Source of the DNA: Aspidiotus rigidus | Taxonomy: Eukaryota > Arthropoda > Insecta > Hemiptera > Diaspididae | DNA: 64,000 bases | Assembly: GCA_035079385.1 (NCBI GenBank) | Contig: JAVHKY010000028.1 | Location: 4,154,001-4,218,000 of the forward strand | Direction of reading: 5' to 3' | In this document: positions 1-10,128 of the stretch, piece after piece | Layout: every line of letters starts with the position of its first letter | Numbering within the stretch: the stretch's first letter is position 1 | Notes under the pieces: model-generated | The model's database searches: none | Told to the model about the DNA's origin: nothing | The model's input: only the letters and a program-made list of their open reading frames with translations | Position numbers and translations under genes: made by a program

Positions 1-1398
1 TCTTGTTCAAAGTTTTTCACCATTTTAATAAAAAAGAAACAAGACAGAAAAAATTGAAAACTGTATCAAGAACCCCAAAATGAAAAACAAAAATTTGTTT
101 TCTTCGCGAGTACAGGCTTGATTGCTTTGAAACTTCACCGGATTGTAGTTGAAGAATCGAATTATCGAATTAAATGATGGCTGCAAAAAGGGCACATAAG
201 CCTATGTGCCCTTGTTGCAGCGGCACCGTCAATTAGTAATTTGGGGTGTCTGTCACCTCAATAATTTCATATAAAAAATACAATTTCAGTTTTCCTTCAG
301 AACTACAGGAACATGGATTATGTAGTACTGTACTATACATACTTTGAAAATGTGTCGTTCTCGATATCAACGTTTTGTTTTGTTCCTCCGGGAAGTTGGT
401 CAACAAGAAGAAGAGAAGAAGAAGAAGAGCGTTACTTCACCATCCCAATGATGGTGAAGGAAACTCTTGATACACCTATGCCTGAACCAATACTCGTGTC
501 ACTTTTGTCGTTGGATAATCCGGAAAGAATACTATACAAAATATTTCAGCGAGAAACTCACATGTATGATATGGAAAAATGTGACACTTCTATCCTGCCT
601 GTCACAAGTCCACTTATAAATTCTATTCTGAACCACCTAGAGTAAGTGAGAGATTTTAACGGATAAATTATCTCATTCAGGGACTAAAAAAGATGACTAT
701 ATTTTAAAAAGACCAAGTGACACTCGTTGGTCTTGACAAAGGCAATTGTATCCGGTTACGTAGAAATTCAACATGCGTTAAATACAATGTACAGCACTTT
801 GTTGCAAACTAACGTAGTGGGCGAAAATCACTACCCCCATATTGCAACGGTCCTTATTTTCTGATTTTGATTAATAAATTACATTTTTATTTAGTGTTAG
901 CAAGATTTTCAGAATAATTTTGAGAAATTCGAAACAAAAACTGCGCTGAATTCATCCTATTTTCTAATATAGCCTAAGTCAATCTCTCATTTTGTTTACT
1001 TACCTAGCGTTTGTATTGTCCTCATGAAATTTTCTTTTTTCAAATATAGATAATGGATGAAATTTTTGTTCATCTCGTTTATCATTGTTGCCATCGTCGG
1101 ACAATTTCATAGATAATAGGCCTAACTTTCAAAAATATAAGAGCTTACCTCCTGACGGTCACGATTTTGAGAACGATTCATCTAAAAAAGTTCAAAGAAA
1201 AAACCTCATTCTCAACTGATAATGGCAAAATTTTACAAGTTGACAATAGACCGACAATCTGCACTTTAGAATCAATTTCATGGGATTTTCAAGTAATATT
1301 ATAACCATTTCTCCTGATTCAAAGATTGGCGTAGCAAACTGATGCTTCGACGTTGCAAATTAATTCATGGGGTGTTGCAAACTAAAGTATCAAGGTCC
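1..1398. other. AT-rich stretch without a recognisable gene
   Basis: A 110-codon open frame lies at 313-645 (+) with a short Arg/Glu-rich run, but it matches no family I recognise and has no clear splice or promoter context. The rest is AT-rich with no evident repeat. I see nothing else to annotate. Confidence 0.4.
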
Positions 1399-1631
1399 CC
1401 GATGCGTACCACGCCGACATTTACAAGTTCATCGTCGCTCTTCGTCGGGAGCAGTCTCTGGCCGATACGAGACTAGAAAAAGAACTTTCTGTTGAACCTC
1501 CAGCGAAACGCCGTAGAAAGTACAACGATAACGCCATTCGACTTCAACAAAAAAATTATGACGTAGGCGACTTCGATGGAGACACCATTCTTGAATATTT
1601 GCGCGGTGTCGCACACAACATCCATTATTAA
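1399..1631 (+). pseudogene. C-terminal fragment of a MULE/FLYWCH-type transposase
   Basis: An open frame without its own start runs into TAA at 1629-1631. The translation includes FIVALRREQSLAD, a basic KRRRKY stretch and ends in EYLRGVAHNI. This pattern (F-I-x-L-x-x-EQSL ... LRG-x-AHN-I) is what I know from the C-terminal tail of Mutator-like transposases with FLYWCH fingers in insects. Nothing of the DDE core is visible upstream, so this is a 3' remnant or the last exon of a broken copy. The family assignment is from memory of the motif; a profile search of residues 1-77 would settle it. No partner gene is evident. Confidence 0.45.
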
Positions 1632-1863
1632 TGTTTTCATTTTTTTTTTATTCTCGTTATTCTAATTTCACTAAAATATTATTTTTGAGCATGCATGCGT
1701 TGAACTTTCTCTGTGTTAAATTATTAGCGAAGGATTTTTTGCACGGTTGGATTTTCCATGCGTTAAATTTGTTTCCTTGAATTTCCCGCGATGAATTTTC
1801 ATGGAGCCGTTGCATCCAAAGAAGGGTTTGATGAAAATGAAAAAGTGAGATCGAAATGATCTA

Positions 1864-2880
1864 TTGTTAGAAGGGAATGTTTATAGTTTCCTAAGAAAGA
1901 GTTACGTATTATTCAAAGATTTCCCTTCTCGACGCGCCAACTATATTGCCCATGGAAAATCTCTGAAATTTCCTCTAAAATTCTGTGCAATTCGCTGGCT
2001 TGAAAATGTGCAAGTTTTGCAACGTGGAATAGAAGTTTTGAAACCGCTAAAGTTGTACTTTCGAGACTATAAAAAAATTCCAAAATCTGAGAATTATTTA
2101 TGGATCACAAAGTTGGTTGAAGAAGATGATTTTCTTGAACCAAAAATGGAGTTCATGTTAGGTATCTATTGCACACCTGTGTCAACCATTCCTTTTATAC
2201 TTTCAATCAAATAATCCAATGGCACCATTCCTGTATGATGAAATGATTAAGCTGATGAATATAATTGGTAAGAAGTTTCTAAAAGACCCAAATTCGTTTG
2301 AAGTTACCAAAGACAACTTGAAAGAGCCAGCTTCAATTGATATTGGCTTTGGTGCTTTACACTTGGTAGAAAAAAAGAAAAATATTGCCGCGGTTTTGCA
2401 ATTCAAACTAGAATGTAGAACTTTTTTGAAGGAAATGTTTTTGAAACTTGTTGAAAAATGCCCAATTGATAATCAGATGATAAAAGGAGTATCCGCTTCA
2501 TCACCATTTAAAATGATCAATAAAACGAAACGAGAATCGCGTATCAATATCCTCATTAAGAATTTGGCGCAGTCCAAAATTTTTGAATTAGCTGAAGCAG
2601 ATGTAATGAAGCAGGAATATCTAGATATGTGCGAGTATCAGATAGATAGTAAAGGATTACTTGAAGAATTACAAGAAAATGAATAGGTTAGATGATTTCC
2701 TCTTGAAAGTAAATGAATTCTACCCACTGTCAAAAAATCTGGAGCATCTTCTCAAGCTTGTGTTCATAATATTTCCCAACGAAGTACACCACCTCTCCTT
2801 CGACAAAAGAGCTAAGAACACAGTTATGCTTATGAGTCACCCGACTAACATGCCACTTTCGGGAGACTCGGCACAGTGAC
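1864..2880 (+). pseudogene. Broken hAT-like transposase relic
   Basis: Three consecutive frames (1864-2214, 2219-2686, 2661-2879) read as one decayed protein. The first holds FPLKFCAIRWLENVQVLQRG, which fits the FP-x-FC-x-RW-x-EN block of hAT-derived, zinc-finger-type transposases common in insects. The second continues with an NPMAPFLYDE-like segment, and the third holds a weak match to the C-terminal dimerisation region. The frame changes near 2195 and again near 2680, so no single product can be made. No terminal inverted repeats or target duplication could be placed. The family call rests on the RWLEN block; the C-terminal part is much less certain. Confidence 0.5.
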
Positions 2881-3206
2881 CAATTTTGTCACTTCCAATC
2901 TTTCCATTGAACTGATTGATCGCAGCCTAATTAAAGAGCATTAATTAGCTCTTTTCTTTACCGATTTTTTTCTTGAGTCCTTTCTTCGAATTTTTCTCTC
3001 ATACAACAGTTCGCTTTTTTCGATTTTATAGCAATATTTTCAATTTTTGCAATAGTATTTTTTTCGCTATTCAGTGTTCATTGCGAAAACTTCTTGTCTT
3101 ACTGAATGTGCCTTTGATACGTTTAATTCGAGCACGTGGTCTCATTACCTCACATTTCTTTCTCTTTGAAGATCTACGTTTTCGACTCTCGGTATTGGTT
3201 TGAAGT

Positions 3207-3972
3207 TTGTTAACTACTTCTGACCAGTTGCGATGGGATTTTCCTGTTCGAGGAGTACCTAAGAAGCAGATGAATCGTAAGTCCACCAAAAAGAGTAAAT
3301 CTAAAGTTAAAACAACAAAGTCAAAGTCAAATGTGAATGAATTCAGTAGACGACGTACGCGGGCGGCTATAGACCCACTTAAGCCGTACACAAATCTCTT
3401 CAGATTTGTTTGCGAAAACCGTCAAGTCAAAAGTTAAAAAACCAAAACGTGTTACAGTAAACGACGTGCTTAAAGAGCAAACAGGAGATGCCAATATGAG
3501 GGTAGAACGTGAAAACTTACCTCCTGAGGTTGTACAAGAGTCTGTAGAAACAGCGGTCTCAAACAAGTTGGGAAAGTGGATATCAGAGACGGAAATGCTA
3601 ATTGAACAGATGATCCAGGGACGGTTGGAAAAAGGATTTGATGAGATGGCGAGGGGTTTGCGGAGACTGCTTACAAAGACAGTCGACGAAGCGATCCAAA
3701 AATCTCAAACGACAATCCCAAAACCACTTACCGTCCCTCCGCCTGGATTTGCTCCTTTACCAGTGCTTCCGTCAACCCCTGTATCCACAGTCGTTCAACT
3801 ATCCACGTCCGCAACAACTGTAAGCGCACCAGCGCCTGTTTCTGGTAGCTGGACTTACTCTGTCCGCCATCGTGAGCGAAGATCACGAGAAGGTGACCAA
3901 AGGTGGGGTGGAGGATGTGGAGGAAATGCTACAGAGGCAGCATTTAATGAAAAATTATATAATTCATCTTGA
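3207..3972 (+). CDS. Hypothetical basic/proline-rich reading frames
   Basis: Two overlapping frames (3207-3437 and 3406-3972) encode a Lys/Ser-rich N-terminal part (KKSKSKVKTTKSKS) and then a helical, charged region. That is followed by a Pro/Thr/Ser linker and an Arg/Gly-rich end. The layout (basic head, coiled region, Pro-rich linker) would fit a gag-like ORF1 of a retrotransposon, but no CCHC knuckle or other diagnostic motif is present. The frame change between the two parts suggests decay. I do not recognise the protein. The flanks (2880-3206 and 3973-4533) hold nothing I can name. Confidence 0.2.
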
Positions 3973-4533
3973 GCAACAACTGAATTGGAACCCGTCCAAT
4001 GTGAAAGATTTGGTTGATGACCGTATACTCCTTTGAAATGACAGAAGGCAAGAAGAACTTGTGTAAGCGGACTTCTATTTGAGATACCGTGATTGAGGAA
4101 AATGTTGTAAAAATAAATTTTCTTTTCTTCATTTTACACTTTAATGAATGCATACATGCATTCTATTCTGTTCAGTGTGCATTTTCGCCACGTTTTCCTC
4201 AGTATTCCCGCCTAACGTGAAACGTATGTCCATAGATGCCCTTGTAATAAGGTTAAACATTATTTAGGACATACATGCGCACGTTGTTGCATATGAAGGG
4301 GGACAAAGACTGGGTAGGGTGCAGCAATGTTTCTTTTTTCAAAAATGATTTCTCGGGAGAGGGGAGTGTTTGTAATAATGAATTGTAATTATTGATTGGA
4401 GAGGAGAACAATATCATTGAAATTTTATAGTGAGAAACATCATTCTAGACAAATTAAGGTACAATTATTGTTTAAATAGAGGAATTCTGCATTCATTTCT
4501 GATGTATTATTGCCTAAAATTAGATATTTGACG

Positions 4534-6240
4534 ATGGACATGGATACGGATGAGGAAATTGTGGAGGACAAAGATGTGATTGACGATGTTTTCTTCCGTT
4601 CATCCATTCCACAAGTAATGCCCGACCGCTTGAATCCGCTGGAGAAGTTCAGCAGTCGGGAAATTAAAATCCGTTATCGGTAAGCCATCAAGGCACATAA
4701 TAAGGACGAATTTTCATTTTCATCGCAACAACTTCCTTGATACACAACGCTGTTTTACCAGATTTTCACCAGATGTCATTGTCAAAATTATTCTCCCACT
4801 TGTGACGCCACAACTGGGAAAATCTACTGGACGCGGTTGCCCTTTACCACCAATATTGCAGGTGTTCTTAGCTCTGCGCTACTTCGCCACAGGGAACCTT
4901 CAGGTACATGAACACTACGTTCAGACAGCAGAACTTTGAAACAGCTCTGCTCCATTCGCATTCTCTTTTCCAGCGTTCATGTGCTGAATTGGAGAGTGAC
5001 GGTCAGTAAGGTCATTGCTAGAGTTAGTGAGGAACTTACTGACCACCTGAAAGATTTTGTTTCGTTTCCTGCAAACTTGAGACCGGTGAAACGTGCATTC
5101 GAGGGAATTCGCGGTTTCCATAGATGGTACACACATCCCAATCACTTGTCCAAACCTTGAAAATGGAGAGGTATTTCGGAATCGCAAAGGTCGCTACTCA
5201 ATTAACGTGCAAGTAATTATTTCCTTCTATTTGCGCGGATCCAAAATTCATTAGGGTATTTTCAACCACAATTCATGGTTGTATCTTCATTCAAAATTTG
5301 TGAGCAGGTGATTGGCGGCGCTCGAGGGGAAATTTCTGACATTGTTGCTCGATGACCTGTCTCGGCGCACGACAGCCGGATATTCAGCAACAGCCGTGTG
5401 ACACAGATATTTGAGGCAAATGAAATTGATGGTATTGATATCCACCTGTACCGGCAGTTGAAAATTAAATTGACGTATTTTCATTTAGATAATGAAGGGA
5501 TAAATTACAATGGAACCTATATCTTTTGTACGGGGACGTATTGAGAATTGAATCACGAATTCAGTGTTACACACAAATCCGGACGTCGCACACGTACGTA
5601 CATGTAAATATTGCGACGACTTTCAAAATGAACATACGCCAATCTTCCTTTCAATGCAGTACCTAAATATATTCAAACGTGGGGTATTGTCCACAATTTA
5701 AGAAAGCAATATTTGTGTCATGTAGGCATACTGTTGGGCGACGCTGGGTATGCACAGCTCAGGTATCTTTATACCCCAGTAACAGAAGGGACCATTCCAC
5801 ACAGATCGCAATGTCAACCACAAAACCCGGATTATGTTCTCGAAATGGGAGATGCGGGATTACCGAGCACAATTATGCTATAATCGGGCTCACGGAAGTA
5901 CGCGAAATTGTGTGGAACGGTAATAGTGTACCCTCTCTTTGATTTGCAGAAATGATTGATCCCATTTTAATCTTCTGTGAATGACTTAATTTTCCGTAGT
6001 TTATTTGGCACATGGAAACGGCGGTTTCTCTGCATAAAATACAAAATGTCCTTGAAACTACAAACTGTGTTACGCGTAATAACAGCAACTGCTACCTCAC
6101 ACAATATAGCGATTTTCGCTAGGGACAAACTTCACTTTGAAGGAGAATTTGTCGACAATCAACCAGATACTGTCCCTTATGGGGACAATAAGGAAGCTGC
6201 AGCTCTACAAGACGCTTTCATCAGTAAATATTGTATATAA
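4534..6240 (+). pseudogene. HARBI1-like (PIF/Harbinger) transposase pseudogene with introns
   Basis: The first exon starts at ATG 4534 (MDMDTDEEIVED) and ends at a GT donor at 4680. The second exon (4762-4903) joins it in frame and carries LALRYFATGNLQ, the hallmark N-terminal helix of HARBI1 proteins. Further on are KVIARVSEEL, IDGTHIPI (first catalytic Asp), RNRKGRYSINVQ, HDSRIFSNSR (second Asp), LLGDAGYAQLRYL, NRAHGSTRN and, after another intron (acceptor at ~5999), FGTWKRRF preceded by the VER Glu. The DDE triad is therefore still visible. However, a TGA replaces the Trp codon just before the second Asp (near 5355), and the frame shifts in at least two places, so this copy is dead. Known relatives cut and paste DNA with a Myb-like partner protein; none is seen nearby. 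Confidence 0.8.
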
Positions 6241-6535
6241 ATGTGAGTATTATGACCCAAATATAAAGTGTGCTGTCGTTTATGCAGAGACTTGAAATTG
6301 AAAAACTAAAAGCGGAGAATATGGATCTATCTAACTGATAAAATCGCCAGCTCCAGAATTCTAATGATGCAGGGCACTAGTCACAAAAAGAAGTTATGTG
6401 ACCCCCCCCCCCGCACTAAGTCATCGGTGAGGGATTAAATCAGGGGAGGGAACAAACAGGTTTTAGAGGTGGGTATTCAACAATGGATCATTTTTTACAA
6501 TAAATCAACTAATTGAAAAGTCAAACGAATACAAC
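6241..6535. other. Intergenic stretch
   Basis: This stretch contains a run of ten C residues near 6403-6412 and no recognisable gene. It probably includes the 5'-truncation point of the downstream retrotransposon. Confidence 0.3.
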
Positions 6536-7445
6536 ATGGAATTGAATCTGCTTTTCATAGACTTCTCTAAAGCGTTTGACTCAGTAGACCACGATATAAT
6601 TTGGAGATCGATGGCAAATCATGGTATTTCAGAAACAATTATCAAAACATTGGAGGATTTGTATGATGAGGCAATAGCTTATATTAGAACAGACCAAAAA
6701 GGCCCAAATATAAAAATAGAAAGGGGCGTTAGGCAAGGAGATCCGCTTTCACCAAATCTTTTCAACTGTGTATTGGAGGAAATCTTCAGAAAAATGAATT
6801 GGGAAAATAGGGGAGTCAAAATAAATGGGGAATATCTAACCAATTTAAGATTTGCTGACGACGTGGTCCTGATGAGTAATGACATACAAACACTTCAGAT
6901 CATGGGAGAAGAATTTATAGAGGCAAGTGGGGAGACAGGGTTGGAACCAAATTGGAGTAAAACTTTTCTATTATCGAACAGTAAAGGTGAAGAGCCATCA
7001 GTTATAAAAGGGGAAAAAATAGAATCGATCAATGAAACAATATACTTAGGTCAAACAATCTCATTTACAGAAAGATTAAATAAAGATCTGTCTAGAAGAA
7101 TCAACCAAGCTTGGAAAAACTACTGGAGCTTGAAAGATATATATAAAGGAAAAATGAGTATTAGAACAAAGGTAAAAGTGTTAGAAAGTTGTACCATTCC
7201 GGTTCTTACCTATGGGGCACAGACTTGGGCATTAACTAATGAGCAAAGAGAACGATTAAGGGTACCGGTTAGGGGAATGGAACGAAGTATGATGGGAATA
7301 AAGAAAAAAGACAGAAGGAAAAATATAGAAATGAGGGAGGAGTCAGGATTGAAAGACGTGGGGAAAACAGTTCGAAAACTTAAATGGAATTACGCTGGTC
7401 ATCTTGCAAGGGAGGGAAAGCAAAAATGGAATCCTATATAATAAA
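6536..7445 (+). pseudogene. RTE-type non-LTR retrotransposon reverse transcriptase, 5'-truncated
   Basis: A 301-codon open frame encodes the central and C-terminal part of a reverse transcriptase. Motif A is LLFIDFSKAFDSVDH (residues ~4-18), motif B GVRQGDPLSPNLFN (~64-77) and the catalytic motif C RFADDVVLM (~108-116). After it come a YLGQTISF block and the LTYGAQTWALT thumb/connection segment. The last residues (AGHLAREGKQKWNPI) belong to the C-terminal tail of endonuclease-reverse transcriptase elements of the RTE group. The endonuclease and the first RT motifs are missing. The coding frame ends abruptly at 7441, and its expected continuation is found at 23877 on the same strand. Confidence 0.85.
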
Positions 7446-7960
7446 GCGCGGTTTGTTTACAAACCGTCGAACGTGGTGTCTGTCGATCAGTGGCCACCGG
7501 GGTGCGCTCACTCGGTCCTGCGTGTCGACAGCAAGGGTGCTATCGGCTATCATTCATCACAACATCCATACGTTGAATATTTTCAGAAAATTTTTATTAT
7601 TATCAAAATTCATATGTCATTATTATCATTCTGCTATTTTGTGTTCGAAACTTTGAAATTGAAAGAGGACTGAACTGAACAACTGAGAAACAATTGATAT
7701 TCATTTTTCAGCCAGAATAACGAAACAAAATTAAAAATTGTTCGATAGGATAGTGTTGGAAAACATAAATGGGTATCATTGATTTGTGATCGCATCTAGC
7801 TTCGGTTTTTCGTATACTGGTATTATATGAAATTTGGAACGAAATAGGATCAGCGAGAAGTTGAAATTCTAATTTCCTAAGAAAACCAATTACGAAATGA
7901 ACGGCCAGGTTTTGTGTTTTCTGTTGTGGATGAAGTCTATCGGATGAAAAGATCAATAAG
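7446..7960. other. Unassigned sequence after the retrotransposon break
   Basis: The sequence beyond the broken reverse transcriptase begins with a small palindrome (CGGTTTG, TTTA loop, CAAACCG, about 7449-7466). It has two overlapping frames (7384-7656 and 7404-7673) without recognisable domains. No terminal inverted repeat shared with the right-hand break at 23876 could be found by eye. Confidence 0.3.
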
Positions 7961-8700
7961 CGCAAGTGAACTATTACTCATTAACAGGAGAAAGAGGTTG
8001 AAAATAGTAAGTACGGTAGGTTGATGTGCTCTTGATCGATTGTAGAAATAGAATCGTGATTCGAGTTTTGAATACAGAACGTGATTCTCGATCGCATGAA
8101 GTGATACTGCTCGTACTTATTTATCAATCCAAGTATCCGATACTGGTAGATGAATTTTCCTTATTGTTAGACTATTTTGTAGGTCCGATGTTTTAGTCCG
8201 CAAGTACTTGAATTCTCGAAATCGAAGGAAAAACTAGCCTGTGAGATTTATTTCACAAATCGCGGAACAACATTAGAAAATGTTCCATAATGTCGTAAGA
8301 GGTAGATATTTTAATCGACAGTACTGATGATACTTGATCGCATAGTTTCTGCTTTTTGTGAATTATGAAATTTCAAATTATTTTGTAGGTTCTTATGTTT
8401 TGGTTCTCAGGAACTCGAGTGCTCTAAATCAAAAGAGAAGCGCAATGAGATTTAATCTACAAATCCCGAAAGTAAATAGAAAAATATCATCTGAATAGTA
8501 GGAGTAGTTTGATGTGTTTTTGATCAATTGCGATGAGTTTTTGATCAATTGCGTAAATACAATATTATGTAGAATCGTGATTCGAATTATGAATACAGAA
8601 TGTGATCTTTGATTGTTTGAAATGATATCTACGCTTATTAATTTACTTATCAATATCAATCGGGTATCCAGTTCCAGTAGAATTTTATTATCAGAGAAAG
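7961..8700. repeat. Diverged duplicated segments (two block types, two copies each)
   Basis: A block around 8020-8165 (GATCGATTG, AGAATCGTGATTCGA, ACAGAACGTGAT, a TATCAATCC-like end) recurs in diverged form at about 8510-8695. A second block at 8172-8285 (ATTTTGTAGGT, then GAGATTTATTTCACAAATC) recurs at 8374-8490. The order is A-B-B'-A', so this is not a simple tandem array. No coding potential is evident. Confidence 0.5.
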
Positions 8701-8732
8701 TGGTTAGATGTGGCTGTCGTGATATTTAGTGA

Positions 8733-9150
8733 TGTTTTAACAGGAAACCTGTTCTATAGGGGGCTTTTTGAGAATCTTGCCGTCCGCTGTCCAACAAAAA
8801 ACTTGGAAAAATTTGGACTATCGAGCCATATATGATACGAGAGGGACTTAGAAAACTTTTGACTCTCGAGCCATATATGATAGGAATTTTTTCAAGTCCC
8901 CCTTCTATCATATATAGCTCAAGAGTCAACATTTTAACAGGGATCCTGTTCTATGAGTGGCTTTTTGAGAAATTTGCCTTCCGCCGTCCAACAAAAAACT
9001 TGGAAAAGTTTTGACTCTCGAGCTAAATATGATAGGAGGGAGACTTTGAAAAAATTTCGACTATCGAGTCATATATGATAGGAAGGGGATTCGAAAAAAT
9101 TTCGACTATTGAGCCATATATGATAGGAGAGGGACTTGGAAGGTCTAGGC
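8733..9150. repeat. Nested direct and inverted repeats with a GAGCCATATATGATA core
   Basis: The segment starting at ~8733 (ACAGGAAACCTGTTCTATAG ... CCGTCCAACAAAAAACTTGG) is repeated from ~8937 (ACAGGGATCCTGTTCTATGA ... CCGTCCAACAAAAAACTTGG). Between and after these, a 35-45 bp module recurs at least five times; it is built on ATCGAGCCATATATGATA followed by a purine-rich GGGACTTGGAAAA run. One copy, near 8905-8930, is inverted. The structure looks like a decaying satellite or a foldback element. Confidence 0.65.
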
Positions 9151-9352
9151 CATCTTTATACTACTTTATCCAGGTCTAGGCTCCCTTGAATTCTCAATAC
9201 CAAATCCCATACGACTCATATTGAAGAAATTCTGAAAAATATAAGACTATGATGGTCAGAAACCCACACCTTGGTCTTGACAGAGCTAGGACAAAATTAG
9301 CCTTTACCCATGCCAGCGGGCTGTTTGTTGGTTGAGTTTGGAATTGCGTATG

Positions 9353-9371
9353 TGTGTGTGTGTGTGTGTGA
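9353..9371. repeat. (TG)n microsatellite
   Basis: About nine TG dinucleotides in a row. Confidence 0.9.
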
Positions 9372-9436
9372 GTTTGTTAATAGTACGTAGAGAGGTCTTG
9401 CATATGACTGGAACCAGTAGAAGGGAGGTCATTTTT

Positions 9437-9469
9437 CGTAGGGAGGACATTGCCGATGTCCTCCCTACG
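9437..9469. repeat. Perfect 14-bp hairpin carrying a CTCCCTACG stem
   Basis: CGTAGGGAGGACAT (9437-9450) is followed by a 5-nt loop and its exact reverse complement (9456-9469). The GACCTCCCT-like core resembles the motif repeated in the introns of the downstream tandem array and again at 23.4-23.6 kb. Confidence 0.7.
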
Positions 9470-9964
9470 GTCAAGCAGTTATTTCGGCTTCTTCACCGTT
9501 GAAAACCCCGGGAATGATATCGGAATCTCTCGGGCAAATTTCGACCTCTGAACGTATGATTTTTAAGACCGGACACATACCCCCCTAACACACAGAATGC
9601 TGATGTCGGATGTTCCCGACTCTGAGAGGTCCGTGAAATTTTTCGGTCCAAGAGAGGTCTCCGCTGCGTTGCCATATCTGTAGTTGGAATTGTCGTGAAT
9701 AACTGAATAAGTTTCTGCGCAATGCGCAGACGCTATTTCAAGGTTGTTCGTTCTCCATAGGGTGATGGGCCGAAGGTTGTTTTTTATCGACTGCTCCTCG
9801 CATTCTACTGTCGCGTCAGAACGCTGTAGCGACGGGGAAGAATGATTGATGTTGAGAAGTGTGAGTGCAGGCACATTAAATACTATACGTGCGAAAAAAA
9901 ACTGCAGCTGTCAGTCGCCTGTTATCTAGTGTCGCCTGTCAGAGTCAGTCCTCATGTGCAGTTG

Positions 9965-10116
9965 GCGTGGCGTTCATTAGCGTTCATTATTTTTGATTCG
10001 ATTGTGCTTTATTACAGTCAGATTATTCGATTCGCGTGGCGTTTGTGCCTGTTCTCTATTTTTGATACGAGTGTGCTTTATTATAGTTCGATTATTCGAT
10101 TCGCGTGACGTTTGTG
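9965..10116 (+). repeat. Two-copy ~69-bp tandem duplication just upstream of the large gene
   Basis: GCGTGGCGTT ... TTTTTGAT ... GTGCTTTATTA ... GATTATTCGATTC occurs at 9965-10036. It occurs again at about 10034-10102, followed by the start of a third copy. It lies directly before the proposed first coding exon (10129), so it would fall in the 5' leader or core promoter. The same region has no obvious TATA box. Confidence 0.6.
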
Positions 10117-10128
10117 TTCGTTTCTGAA

